From the NCBI GenBank assembly GCA_013398295.1, contig VZSF01008218.1, positions 238,285 through 302,284 of the forward strand: a stretch of DNA of 64,000 nt, read 5' to 3'. The position numbers and the translations under genes are program-made. Within the stretch, counting starts at the first letter, position 1. Each line of letters begins with the position of its first letter. The notes under the pieces are model-generated. The model had not been told where the DNA came from, searched no databases, and saw only the letters and a program-made list of their open reading frames with translations. Shown here piece after piece: positions 1 through 11,000 of this stretch. The stretch comes from Chionis minor (taxonomy: Eukaryota; Chordata; Aves; Charadriiformes; Chionididae).

Positions 1-3000
1 CTCCATTGTAGATCTTATTAGATTTTAGATACATCGTGGCTTATGTTCATGAGAATAGAAGAGGATTTCATAACAATGCTGTATGAGGCGGCTGTTTTAT
101 TAGAAGGATGAAAAATTTTAAAGTGTATATTTATTTGTGTGGGCTTGCAGCATTATTTTAATGTCCAAAACTAGCGTGTTTTTTTTCCAGAGATATCTGA
201 TGGTGCTTACTTATGCTATGTTTTAATTGTGTGCCCTTTCGTCTCCTTGCACGTTGTGAAAATATAGTATTGCTAATCTAGGCTGAGACATTTTTTCTGT
301 ATATAACTTGCCATACTTAATGTGGATGAACCAATGCAAAAGAAAGCTGTTGTAATTGTGTGTTCCTCTCCTGATGAGATTTCAGTTCCGGAAGTGTATC
401 AAAGTCAGAATCCCAAATGCTTAAATTCACTGCCTCTCACTTTGTGTACTGTTTCGTCCTATAACTATAAAAAGAAGATTCCATTTTCTTTTGATTACGC
501 TTGGGTTTTTAACCTCTAATTGACTTTGGGGGAAGTTTTTAGGGATATGTACAAAATTAATAGAAACAAAGAAAAAAGTGAAAAGATTTATTTTCTAGTG
601 CAAGTCTATATCACTGATATGTACGTGAATTTATATTTTACATGCAAACATGGTGAACTTGTAACTCAGATTGGTTGCTCTGGTACTGTCTGAATAGAAT
701 GCATTTCTCTTGGTCCGTCGAGGGAGTTGGCTGCTGCTCTTCATCAGTTCACACAAACTGCCAAAGCCAATGTCTGCCTTGCCCTCCTTAGGTCTAATGC
801 ACTTTCTCTATAAGCTCTGGGGATTACACCAAGCTTTTATAACTGGCAGCATGGCATAGCAAGGGAGGAAGGCAAGGGGAGGAAAAAAGATGTTAAAGCT
901 TCCTACTAGGACACCAGGACCATTGCTCATCATCAGAGCTGTCCTTGGGAAACGGTGATCCTTCTAGCAGCCCTTGGGAAGTCATACTTTGCCGTTAAAT
1001 GGAAAAAAACCACCATGCTCTGATGGATGTTCAAGATTACAGTATTTTTTATTCTCAATCTTTACAGTTTCAAATAAACGTCTCCCTCTTTTCCTGCTGT
1101 CTTACTGCTCCCAAAGAGTGCATTCACATTAGTGAAGAGGTTCTTATGAATGCTCACAGATTTGCTAAATACCTACCTGTGTTACGTCTTTTTCTGCTGT
1201 CATGAGAAGTCAAGATTTTATTTACATCTCATTCCTCTGAAACCCCGATCTCCTTCATGCTCTCCAATTCCTGAATTTTAGAATTTGGGTGGGTTTTTCC
1301 ACAGTACTTATTTACCTCTGAATAAGCTCTTTTGTCTTGTCTTGCTGTTTTTTGTTTGTTTTTCTTTTTTTTTTGTTTAAAGTTTCAGTCCTGCTTATAA
1401 GCTGCAATTGACGCTTCTGCTCTTGCTTCATGACTAAAGCCTTCTCGAAAAAAGTAACATACCTCTATGATACTTTCCTCAGAGAGACCAATTGCTCCAG
1501 CTTCTTCTACACACCCACAATTTTTTTTTTTTTTTAGCCCATCCTCTTCCTCTGACATTTCTCTACCTAGAATTTACTGATTACTCAAGGAAAAAATTGT
1601 CAAGGTGTAGACATATGAATACCTTAGGTTAATTTTCAGGTCTCACATATATTTTTGAGGGACTAGACTAAAATCATAGAGGGGTATAGGCTGTGTGCTA
1701 TAGTTATTTATTAATTTTTATGTGCCTCCTTCCTAGGCTGGTTTTGAGAACCTTAAGTGAGATCTCTAAATTCTGTATTGAGTGCATGGGAAATGTTAGG
1801 AATCTCATTGTGGCCCCTGTAGCAGATACCCCACTGAAGGGGAACACAAGGGTATAGGTAATGCAGAAGAGAGGTGTGTCTGGCTTACATGGAGATATGC
1901 ATCTCCATAAGGAATGTGCGTATCGTCCTCAAGATACGTGTATCTCCATAATGAATGTGGAGTCGTAAATCCTTTCTGGCTTGTACAGGAAGAGCATGCC
2001 TTTAAAATTACATGCATCCCAAAGAGAGGGGTTTTAGTTTCAAAGCCACTCTTTTCACCTCCACAGAGTTTACCGGTTCCTTACCAGAATCTCCCAGTCC
2101 TTAGTCCTGCATAGGACTTCCTAGCCTGTAGGTACCCTCCTGGCCTCTTTTGCCTAAAAGAATTATGGATTCATTGGTGGACTAAGAGCACATGATCCTT
2201 CATCCCTTAGGCTTAATGGTCACGTGTGGCAGAAGGTGTCCCTGCCTCTCTGCAGGGACTATCCTGTACGGCAGGCAAGCGAGGCAGTTTTTCTTTGCTG
2301 ATTGTTACGAAAAGTATTTAGTTGTGGAAAAACTAAAACAAAACCATGGATGGAAGCCTTGGCGGTTCTCTTCTAATTAATTTTTTGAACTATTTAATTC
2401 CGCAAAATAAAGAAATTGTGATATAACCAACGACTGTAAAAACGCATTTTCCCCTCAAGGAGGTCCCCTTTCTAGGTGTGATATACAGAGCAATCCAGCT
2501 ATCGAATTTTACATCTTAAATGTTCCATGGGTTCAGATGAACTGGCTGTAGCTGCAATGGTCGTAGTTTGCAATTACTCTGTGTACATTGGTGAAATCAG
2601 AGTATATTGAAAACGATGTACTTACACCATATTTGAAGCTTTGTCCTGTTTGGGTTGTTTTAATTAGTATTTTTTAATGGCCCCTTTTAACATCTCATGA
2701 TAAAGGTTTAAACGAGGACCAAAATATATGTAATGTCCTAGGATTAGGATCTCTGTGTGAGCAGGGCATGGCTTTATAATGTGAAGGTTTATGCAGAACG
2801 ACTTTTGAGTACCATGCAGAGCTGATTGCAGGACAGGAAAGATTAGTGGGACTTGCAGGTCTGAAGTGCTGCAGTAACGTGGCAGGAAATAAGCACAAGT
2901 TAATATGAACTCCACCAATTTCTGTCAAGCAGGTGGTAATTTTTCTCTTTCGGTATTGTAGCTACCTTTTACAATTCTGGATTTGATGCTGGTGATTTCT

Positions 3001-3777
3001 TTTTTTTATTCACGAGTTTTGCACCAGTAAAACCAGGTTGCTTTCAATGGAATATCCTCCTCATCTACATTACTGAAAGGCAGAAGACTCATTTATTATG
3101 CAAAATAAATTTCACTCACTAGTTTTCACTTTCCTGATATTGCTGTTTATTTCATGTGGTATATTATCTTTTCCAGTAATTTTTCAATTCCTCCTTTTAT
3201 CCTTACACATCTGTCTATCAATAGATGTCTCATTTATCCAGACACACCGGGAAAATAGCTAGAAGACTTCTATTCCTAACAGACCCTTCAGTTTCCCTTT
3301 CCCACAAACAGTTAAAAACACAAGCAAAGAATGAGTAAGAATAAAATGTTAAAGAAGGTATACAGACGGATCTCCGTAATCGTCTCTCAATATTTCCAAG
3401 GTGGAGCTGTTAGATCCTCATCACTTCATGTTTCCTTATGAGTAGCCAGTACAGTTTGTCTGCTGCCATGAGATCATGTATTGAGAGTTTTTTTTAATAC
3501 AGATTTTTTTTAAAGTCTGTGTTGCTAGCCAGTTTTCTATTTCTTCTTGCCTAGTAAGCAGCATCCATTTTCTCCTTGTATTGCAGATCCCTTTTGCTTA
3601 CTTTATTGACTTCGTGCCTTTATCAGAATCAGCACAGCTTTTAATGTAACTAGGAAGCCTGTCATTAGGGACTTGATGGAAGCCTTCCTCAAATTGTAAA
3701 TAAATTATACTTTATGTACGGCCATTATCATCTTTCTCTAGGGGTTTCAATGGCTCCAAGCTTTTGTGGTATAGACC
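1..3777. other. Unique AT-rich non-coding DNA
   Basis: No gene was recognised here. Open frames are under 90 codons and do not resemble any family I know. Visible content is low-complexity only: a T-rich patch around 1328-1380, a T15 run at 1521-1535, and a small direct-repeat unit at 1901-1959 listed separately. Splice-site-like strings occur, but none bounds a plausible exon. An unrecognised short exon of a flanking gene cannot be excluded. Confidence 0.7.
1891..1960. repeat. Two-copy 18-bp direct repeat, 41-bp spacing
   Basis: The 18-mer at 1901-1918 (atctccataaggaatgtg) recurs at 1942-1959 with one mismatch, a spacing of 41 bp. The first copy also overlaps a short inverted repeat, ggagat/atctcc, at 1891-1906. 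The repeat is too short to assign to a family. A local tandem duplication that has since decayed is the simplest explanation. Confidence 0.6.
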
Positions 3778-3822
3778 ATATCCCTTTAGGCGAGATATCC
3801 CTTCAGGATATTTCCCTTCAGG
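3778..3822. repeat. Degenerate short tandem repeat, three copies
   Basis: Three imperfect copies of a roughly 13-15 bp unit related to atatcccttcagg lie at about 3778-3790, 3795-3807 and 3808-3822. This looks like a small decayed minisatellite. No function is implied. Confidence 0.55.
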
Positions 3823-4759
3823 CATGATATGCTGGTTGTAGTCATTACAATATTACTTTGATTATTCTCCAAATTACCCCTCATTACTTTACATTTTCTC
3901 TGCTTTTCTCATTACACATGTAAACATTGTGTGTCCTGTGTTTTCAGTCATCCTTCCATTCAGCTCTTTAATATACAGCTTCTCTCAGCGATTTTTTGAT
4001 GGACTAAAAAAAAAAAAAAAAANTAGCCAGGTATGTTAAGTTTAAAAATACAGGGAAATTGGAATATGTTTTGTTGTTTAGTTTAGTGTGCTTAAATAAC
4101 TAATTGGTCACAATAGCATATTAAAAGGCATATTTATGGCTCTGTTGGGAAGTATTATGAAAGAGGCCTTGCTCTATATCTTGATTGTCAACTGACCTGG
4201 GCTCTGTCAAAGCTATAATAAGAGAAGTGAATTCCAGAGGTGAAGGGCTTTTGCTGAGAATTTCCTGCCAACATCCCCTGACATTTATGTTTAGGGACTC
4301 AAGTGTTCCAGCTGACCTCAGCTGTCGTGGTGGAACACAAGGGGAGAAGTAGGTTACTTAATTACAGTCATTCAAAACCTTGCCGATGCTTAACAAGTTC
4401 TCTGTTATGATTCCCATTGGGTTACACGATTTCATGAACGTGAACGCTATTGTCCGTTACATCACATCCTATGGGACCATATGAGGATTTATTATGGGGA
4501 GGAAAATTTGTGCGACAGCACCTTAAGCTGACATATTCAGAAAGTTCTTGTGACTTCATTTTTAGTTCTTTTGAGTACGATCTGTGCCCCTAATGCACAC
4601 ACGTAACAGGTACAGTACATATTTGTCTGTAATTTCTCCATGGTTTTTAAAAGAACTCTTGAAGATTCACAGAACTGTCAGTCTCCATTTAAAAAGCTCT
4701 TCTGCAATGCCTCTAACAGTCCAAAGACCGTTTATGAGTGTCAAGTGTTCCTCCTCATC
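3823..4759. other. Unique non-coding DNA with poly-A and an N
   Basis: No gene seen. The stretch contains an A17 run at 4006-4022 followed by a single ambiguous base (N) at 4023, so the run length is unreliable. The rest, up to the CR1 tail, is unique sequence. Confidence 0.65.
4023..4023. other. Ambiguous base N after poly-A
   Basis: A single N directly follows an A17 homopolymer. It marks unresolved sequence where the homopolymer length was probably not read correctly. It is an assembly feature, not biology. Confidence 0.95.
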
Positions 4760-5083
4760 AGTACTTACCAATATCCAAAGGGCGGGTGTCAAGAGGATGC
4801 GGCCAGACTCTCTTCAGTGGTGCCAAGAGACGGGGCAATGGACACAAATGGCATCAGGAAATTCCATCTGAACATGAGGAAAACTGTCTTTACTTTGAAG
4901 GTGGCAGAGCACTGGAACAGGCTGCCCAGAGAGGTGGTGGAGTCTCCTTCCCTGGAGACATTCCAAACCCGCCTGGATGCATTCCTGTCTATCTGCTTTA
5001 GGTGAACCTGCTTTGGCAAGGGAGCTGGACTAGATGATCTCTAGAGGTCCCTTCCAACCCCTACCATTATGTAATTCTGATGC
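4760..5083 (+). mobile_element. CR1 LINE, 5'-truncated 3' end
   Basis: This is the 3' terminal part of a chicken-repeat-1 (CR1) non-LTR retrotransposon in sense orientation. Diagnostic stretches in order are: a gggcgggtgtcaagagg motif near 4780, a 'ttccatctgaacatgagg' motif near 4863, 'gagcactggaacaggctgcc' at 4906-4925, 'ctggactagatgatctctag' near 5025, and 'ggtcccttccaacccctacc' near 5046. It ends near attctgat, a decayed form of the short 3' terminal repeat typical of CR1. The 5' boundary is approximate because upstream similarity fades. An open frame across it (4640-5005) reads WNRLPREVVESPSLETFQTRLD, the usual translation of CR1 tails; it is not a host gene. No reverse transcriptase remains, so the copy is dead. 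No target-site duplication was found, as is usual for CR1. Confidence 0.95.
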
Positions 5084-8000
5084 CTGTCATCACTGTTCAT
5101 AAATCCGTACATTAATTTTCATTTACAGCAATCTTTTCACTCACTGTTCGCATATAACGTAGCTTATATTCTGTTTCCACAGAAGTCATTACCCTTGTAT
5201 CTGAATTTGTGCTCCAAAGAACTCATGAAAATAGGTTCTCGGGTAAATTTCCTCCTCTTTTGGAGGACTTTGGGTTTTATAAATTCACTGGAACTACCAT
5301 TTTTCTGTGAAGACAAATTAATAAAATAGTTGCTTCTGTGCCCTTCCCTCTCTCCCCCTTGATAGTGTTGAAATTTCTCAGGAGCATTAGCCATACTTTC
5401 AGGAAGAAACCTAGCACCATGTAGCGTTTCAACATTATTGTTCTAATGCTGACTGAGTCCCACTTTGGATGTCAGACCATGCAGGTCATAACATTGTAAT
5501 TATAACAGCTGTTTATTGAGATATGTCTGTCTTTATTGTTGCATGGATAGTCAGTAAGCAGCAGGGATCGTCATGAAAACAGAGTCCAAGTTAATCCATG
5601 AGATAGTACCACAGTTCTCCTTGAACCATTTCAGTAGCTGATACAGTTTGTCCTCTAAACAAAGCTGGAAGCTGTGAAGGATGAAGATATACTTTGATAA
5701 TCGTCAGAGATTTCTGTGTAATCCCTTTACTTTTTTTGTTTATTAGTTTATATTACCTTTATGTGGCTACATCCAAGATGTTGACAAGCTAAATTATGTC
5801 ATACTAAGAACGTCAGAATTGATCAGGCATGGCTTTTCTACTCTCTTTCAGTGGAGCAACAAATCTTTCCTTTTGAACCTTAAGGTATATTCTGCCAGCA
5901 CAAAGAAAATATTTGCTTTAGTCCTTATGATTCTTAAAGAATAATTTTTGAGGCATTTGAGGTGGTTACTTGTGGCATCCTACTACCTTTTATTAGACCT
6001 TGTGTAGTTAGTGTGTTATTTAGATCTAATGTAAAGTTGGAGAGAGCCTTCAGTCTCCGTTTGCCTGGTGCTATCGCAACCATCACGAGGAAATTTTTTT
6101 TTGCCACCTTGACACATACTTGATAAGAAAATAAGGTCACTTACCCTACCATAAACGGGTTCTTTGAGATGTTGCAGTATCTATAACTCTTCAGTTCTGG
6201 CCCCATTACGAGCCTTGGAGCGCTGCAGTAGCGAGGAGCTCTGAATTGAGACAGAACAGTAAAAAAGTAAACAATAGTGAAGTAAAGGCTCTCGATGCCT
6301 TCCTGTGGTACCTAATAGGTTTAACCAAACGTATAGTTCTGAAGAACACTATTAGTTTTAAAAACAACCTTTCTTCCAGTCAGGCCTTCTGTTGTCTTTC
6401 AGTCACAATATTTGTGAATTTCCCAAGAACATTTGCGAAGCTTGTCAAATTTAATTTTGGGGGCCAAGAAATTCAAATGCTACTCTGGGGGAGCTGAGGT
6501 CTTACTCCTGGGAGAAGCATGCCCTATGGGATGTGCTTAATGACTACAGCATCCTAAAGAGCCTGAAATGGCAACATAAATAGGTTTTTTTTCTTTCTTC
6601 CATAGAAACCCTGATAAGCCTATGGCCTTTCCTCCTAGTTTTTCTGACTAGCCATCTCTCTAACTCTTGGTAGTCCTAAGCATAATTTAATTTCAGTTCC
6701 TGAAGGATTTGAATCTGTGGCAGCGCTTAAGGATCAATGTGGCTTTGCTGCAGGTAGAAGGTGCTTGGTCCTAGTTTCACCTTGACATACGTGGGTTATT
6801 ATGCTAATAATTTAGGCTACTTCTTTGTCTTGTTAGTTTTGCCTTTTTCGCAAGGCTCCTAAAAGGATAGTCTACAATTTAAAGAAAAATTGTAAGTTAC
6901 TTTAAAAAAAATGCTACTTGTTGCTAAAATGTATTTGCTTCATTATTGAGGACCCTGCTAAAAGGGATTATTAAATTTTTACAGACACATACGCATTTAT
7001 ACATGTAAGTATAAGGAAAATTATTGTTTAGAGAACTTGTCTGTGACTTCAAAGTACAAACTGACGTTTGAAAAATGTCTAGATTTGGGCTTTCTGAAGA
7101 AATAATACACTCAAAATGATTTTTGCTCAGAGTATTTAGATGTCCAAAGTCAGTACAAGCTTTTAAAGAAAGCATATGCTAATATCCTCAAATTCTGCCT
7201 TCAAAATTAAACACTTTTGCTTTACACTGAACAACTCATTCTTGATTTGGGGGACAGAGGTCAGCGGTTTTAGTCTCCATGACCTTAAGCTTTTGTAAGT
7301 AGGATGTCACAATGAAAGCGTCAGTTGTGGCTCTGGAGGAATTATGTACTACAGATTCTTTTTAATTATTATTGCTATTATTTTTTAAATAGCAGCACTG
7401 CTTGAACATGAGCTTTAAATAGGTATATGCAAAGCATCATGCCGAGAGATGTATGGTTCACGAGATTCTTCTCCAACGTGAATTCTTTAAAACTTCCTTT
7501 GATTTTTAGTTTCTGTTTGATCTGCGATGGGATAGTTTAGTAATAATTGCAACCTTTATTTATACACAAATGTCAGGAAAGGTATATTTCTTTTCTCGCT
7601 AACTCTTCTAGCTGGTGAGGGCACCATTTGAATTAAAATTAAAATATTGTCTCCTGACAGAGACAGTAATTGTCATCACTGATGATTATGAACTACCCAG
7701 AAGAGTTCCTGGCTGCCAGTCAGGAAATGACTCGATTTTGATGCTATCTATGCTTGTTAGAAACCTGAAAGAAATGCCTCTTCTTTATTGTCTTTCAAGA
7801 TCTGTGTTGTATCACAAATAGAAGTTTCTGTCTTCTAGGAGCTAATGGTTAATGGGAAAATATCGCTCAATCACAAATCAGCCTTTTTTTTTCCAGTTGT
7901 CGGAATTTTAGTTTGTTTGCCTGTACCCCCCCCCCCCCCCCCCCCGCTTTTGAATGGTCTGCCATCATGTCAGCTTTAATTTGCATGTAGAAATAGATCA

Positions 8001-8929
8001 TTTTACCTCATTATTTTTTTTGGCTAACTTGGAGTGGAGTTTCAATCATCATATGAAATGAGAGAGCTCTTAGTCACGTTTCAGAATTAATATATAAAAT
8101 CCTGTCTTTCCCCAATGTTCTTTCTCATGTGTGCATATACTGTCAGATTAGAAAGTAATTCAAGATTAGTGAAACATGGTCAGGTTGATTAACAACCAAC
8201 AATTAAATCATTCCCCAGTGAAAGACCTTAATACTTTTTAATTCTTGCTATTGGGTTGTATAGATCTCGTACCTATTACACAGGCTGCCACCAGGGACAA
8301 AGGGAATAGTGTTGGCTGTACTTTGTCAAACTCCAGCAGAGCATGCTGGAACACCATGGACAGTATGTCTGCAAATGTCTACGATTCTATACAGAGAACC
8401 TTTTATTCAAAGCATTTATGTAAAATATGTCAAAATAATAATATATGATTCATTATATCAATGGAAATTTTGTGCTACAATGGTAGATTTGTACTCGAAT
8501 GACGAATTTTGACTTTGCCTGAAATCAAACTGTCCAGGCTTACTGATGTGTATGTGCTTTACCCAATTATAGTAAAATAATAAGCACTGATGTGAACCTT
8601 TTGTGCAACATAAACTAATCAAGGTAAGAGTGCAATTGTCAACTGGTGTAGAGAAAGACACGTGATAAGATCAAGTGTTGACAGAATTAAAGTAAGCACT
8701 GCACATATGACTACGTATGATACGTCACTAATAAATTTTTTAGAGCACACAATGAGAGCTTCAGGAGGAGGTCTAGGATTCTGCGTCTTTCCTGCCTAAG
8801 GCTTGCTCTCACTGCAAATATTACTGGAAATTCACTCTTAGAGTGTTGTCTTTTCCTATTTGAGGTTGTGTGAGTGAGCAACCATTTAAAATTTTGGCTG
8901 CCTGTTGAATAAAACCTGAAAAATTTAAA
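5084..8929. other. Unique non-coding DNA
   Basis: No gene or recognisable repeat family. Open frames are all under 90 codons. The stretch includes the C20 homopolymer at 7926-7945 and an octamer-like ATTTGCAT at 7979-7986. Otherwise I see nothing that can be supported. Confidence 0.65.
7926..7945. repeat. Poly-C tract (C20)
   Basis: Twenty consecutive C residues, or G on the other strand, interrupt AT-rich sequence. G20 on the minus strand could stack as a quadruplex. Such runs are also prone to length errors in sequencing, so the true length is uncertain. Confidence 0.9.
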
Positions 8930-9260
8930 TGTATTGTGTATTTTCTAACTTGTGCAGTTACCGTTCAAAGGCTGCTAGATTTGAGACAGAGCCATAAGAG
9001 CCCTCTGTCAGATGCAGCACGGCCAGCATTGTGGCAGCGCTGCAAACTTTCCCTGTCTGATCTGTCAACCTCTGGAGGGCATGATGCTCAGCAGCTGATA
9101 AAGTGCTCTGTGCTGAAACCAAAATTATGGCTTCTAATGAACCTCAGAAATGCTGCTGTCTTTGAAATGTGACTCCCTGTCCAGTGAGAAGTGGGCTGTT
9201 TTCACAATATTGAACAGCCACTGGATGATAATGACCTTCAATAGCTACAGCTTGGGGCTA
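8930..9260. promoter_or_regulatory. Candidate conserved non-coding element
   Basis: This compact stretch is of higher complexity and GC than its surroundings and has dense transcription-factor-like motifs. A TCF/LEF-like TTCAAAGG lies at 8964-8971. An E-box CAGCTG at 9092-9097 overlaps a GATAA at 9097-9101. A 78-codon open frame (8936-9172) lacks any recognised domain and I do not call it a gene. The assignment as a cis-regulatory element is inference from texture and motifs; no alignment was possible. Confidence 0.35.
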
Positions 9261-10479
9261 GATTTGAGTTTGATACTAAGAGGTGAAAAGCTTTCAAACT
9301 CAGTACCAGTCCCTTGAGCTATTTAGTCCTTCCAATGACTTATTTCTTGGTAAACATAAATCCCCTTTGTCCTCATCATGCTTGTTACTTTGCTGCAGGT
9401 TTCGTACAGGCTTTGTATCATATCTTTATAGTAGATTTTCTGTAGATTTGAACCCTATTCTATTCTCATTCGCATCATCTGAAAAAAAATAAATAGCGCT
9501 CTTGGAATGAGGATTTGTTTCAAAGCCCGCCAACATCAATTAACTCTGGCTTTGCTGGGTTTTGAGGCTTCGGTGAAAAGAATTTGAGCAGCTGTGTATT
9601 TCTTTTTCCTTTTCCTCAGTGCAATCCACAGCTCAAGCTCGGTGGCGTGGTGCATATTTCTCAGATATTCAATCAGTCAATTCAAGCCTGTTGCCAATGT
9701 TGTGGGTAAAAGTCTATCTTTAAAGCAATATGCGCGTGAGTGGAATAAAGAAGGATAATCTCCCAGTTTTACCAACGGTTCAGATTTTCTCTTTAACATA
9801 GATAAAACATTCTGCCCAGGATTCTTCTTTCCTCCTCGTAACTTCTGTCTTCCTCTTGATTGAGTAGGTCAGTAATGTAAAGTGATAAACTGCTGGGAAA
9901 CATGATGTGGACATGAAGACTTTCATCAGGCTCATCAGTTTAGAATGGCCTCAGGTGAAAAGCATGTTTACCTACATGCTTATATGTTTGGTTTATATTG
10001 ACTATTTGTTACAGGTTTTCATTATAGCTATAAAATAATAAGATACCTACTGTGCCCGTGTATTCTGGGGGACGTACTGTGCACTACGTATTCACACTAA
10101 ACGCTGCAGTCCTAAAGCATCTTTAATGTTTGTATTGAATATATCCTTTCTATACCTGGAGTAGCACCCACACGTGTAGATTGGCAACTGTAGAATAGTT
10201 TTTTCCTTTCAACATTTCCTTCACTTTTTTTTTTTTTAAACTTTTGAAACCACTGCCTGATTATTACTGTATTTAGACCATAATTTGTCTCTGCACATTT
10301 ACTCACTTAAAATAGTGTTCTCATACAAACAGATTAATTCGGATCCATTCAGACATAGCTTGGCTCGGTATACATATTTACGTTGCACGTGATTGTAAAG
10401 ACCCTAGTAGATTGCAAAGCATTATCAAATGAAGAATATAAGCCATAAAACCTTGTGTGCCTTTGTTGTTGTACTTTAA
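9261..10479. other. Unique non-coding DNA
   Basis: No gene, RNA gene or mobile element was recognised. A T11-12 run near 10226-10237 is the only low-complexity feature. Confidence 0.65.
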
Positions 10480-10553
10480 TTCTGTTAATCGCCCTAGGTA
10501 AAGATTAGCTGCTGTTGTCAATTTAATTCAGCTTCAAACAAAGCAACAAGGTC

Positions 10554-10587
<34 letters not shown>

Positions 10588-11000
10588 CAAACAGGATTGA
10601 GTTGTCATGTAGTTCTAATAGGCAGCACAGGGAATCATTAGTCCACCTCAGCTCCCTGACTGATGGGCATTTCACTTCAGTCATCTGACTGAGCACTAGT
10701 GGCCCAGCACTATTGACACCGTGTCAGAGCTGAGAGAAGATGCCTTAATCGGCTCAGACACTCTCTGCATTGATTTGACAAGTTGCTGTAATGACCTTCT
10801 TGTTTTTCTGAAGGATTACTGTTTACTCAGGGACGTGCTGCTGAGCGCATGTGCTGCATTGTCATGGAAACTATTATTGTTGCATCTTGATCCCATTAAT
10901 GCTGTGGTGTGTGACACCGATATGAGACACTGAATATTTCAATGAAGTATATTCCACCTCAATAACGCTAATCACTGACCATTCATTAGGCTTACAAAAT
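10480..11000. promoter_or_regulatory. Candidate conserved non-coding element split by poly-T
   Basis: Two enhancer-like blocks flank a T29 run at 10556-10584. The left block has a SOX/TCF-like AACAAAG at 10537-10543 and a nuclear-receptor half site CAAGGTCA at 10547-10554, just before the poly-T. The right block (about 10600-10990) is high-complexity sequence with many TGAC, CAGCTC and ATTA words. A 70-codon frame at 10721-10933 resembles nothing I know. The regulatory role is inferred. Confidence 0.35.
10556..10584. repeat. Poly-T tract (T29)
   Basis: Twenty-nine consecutive T residues form the longest homopolymer in the window. Read on the minus strand it could be a retroposon A-tail, but the sequence beyond it (10585 onward) shows no retroposon or processed gene copy. 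Confidence 0.95.

Noticed and set aside
4640..5005. 121-codon frame with a WNRLPREVVESPSLE string
   Set aside because: This is the standard translation of a CR1 3' end, not a host gene.
10556..10584. T29 as the A-tail of a minus-strand retroposed gene
   Set aside because: The adjoining sequence shows no gene-like or retroposon body and no flanking target duplication.
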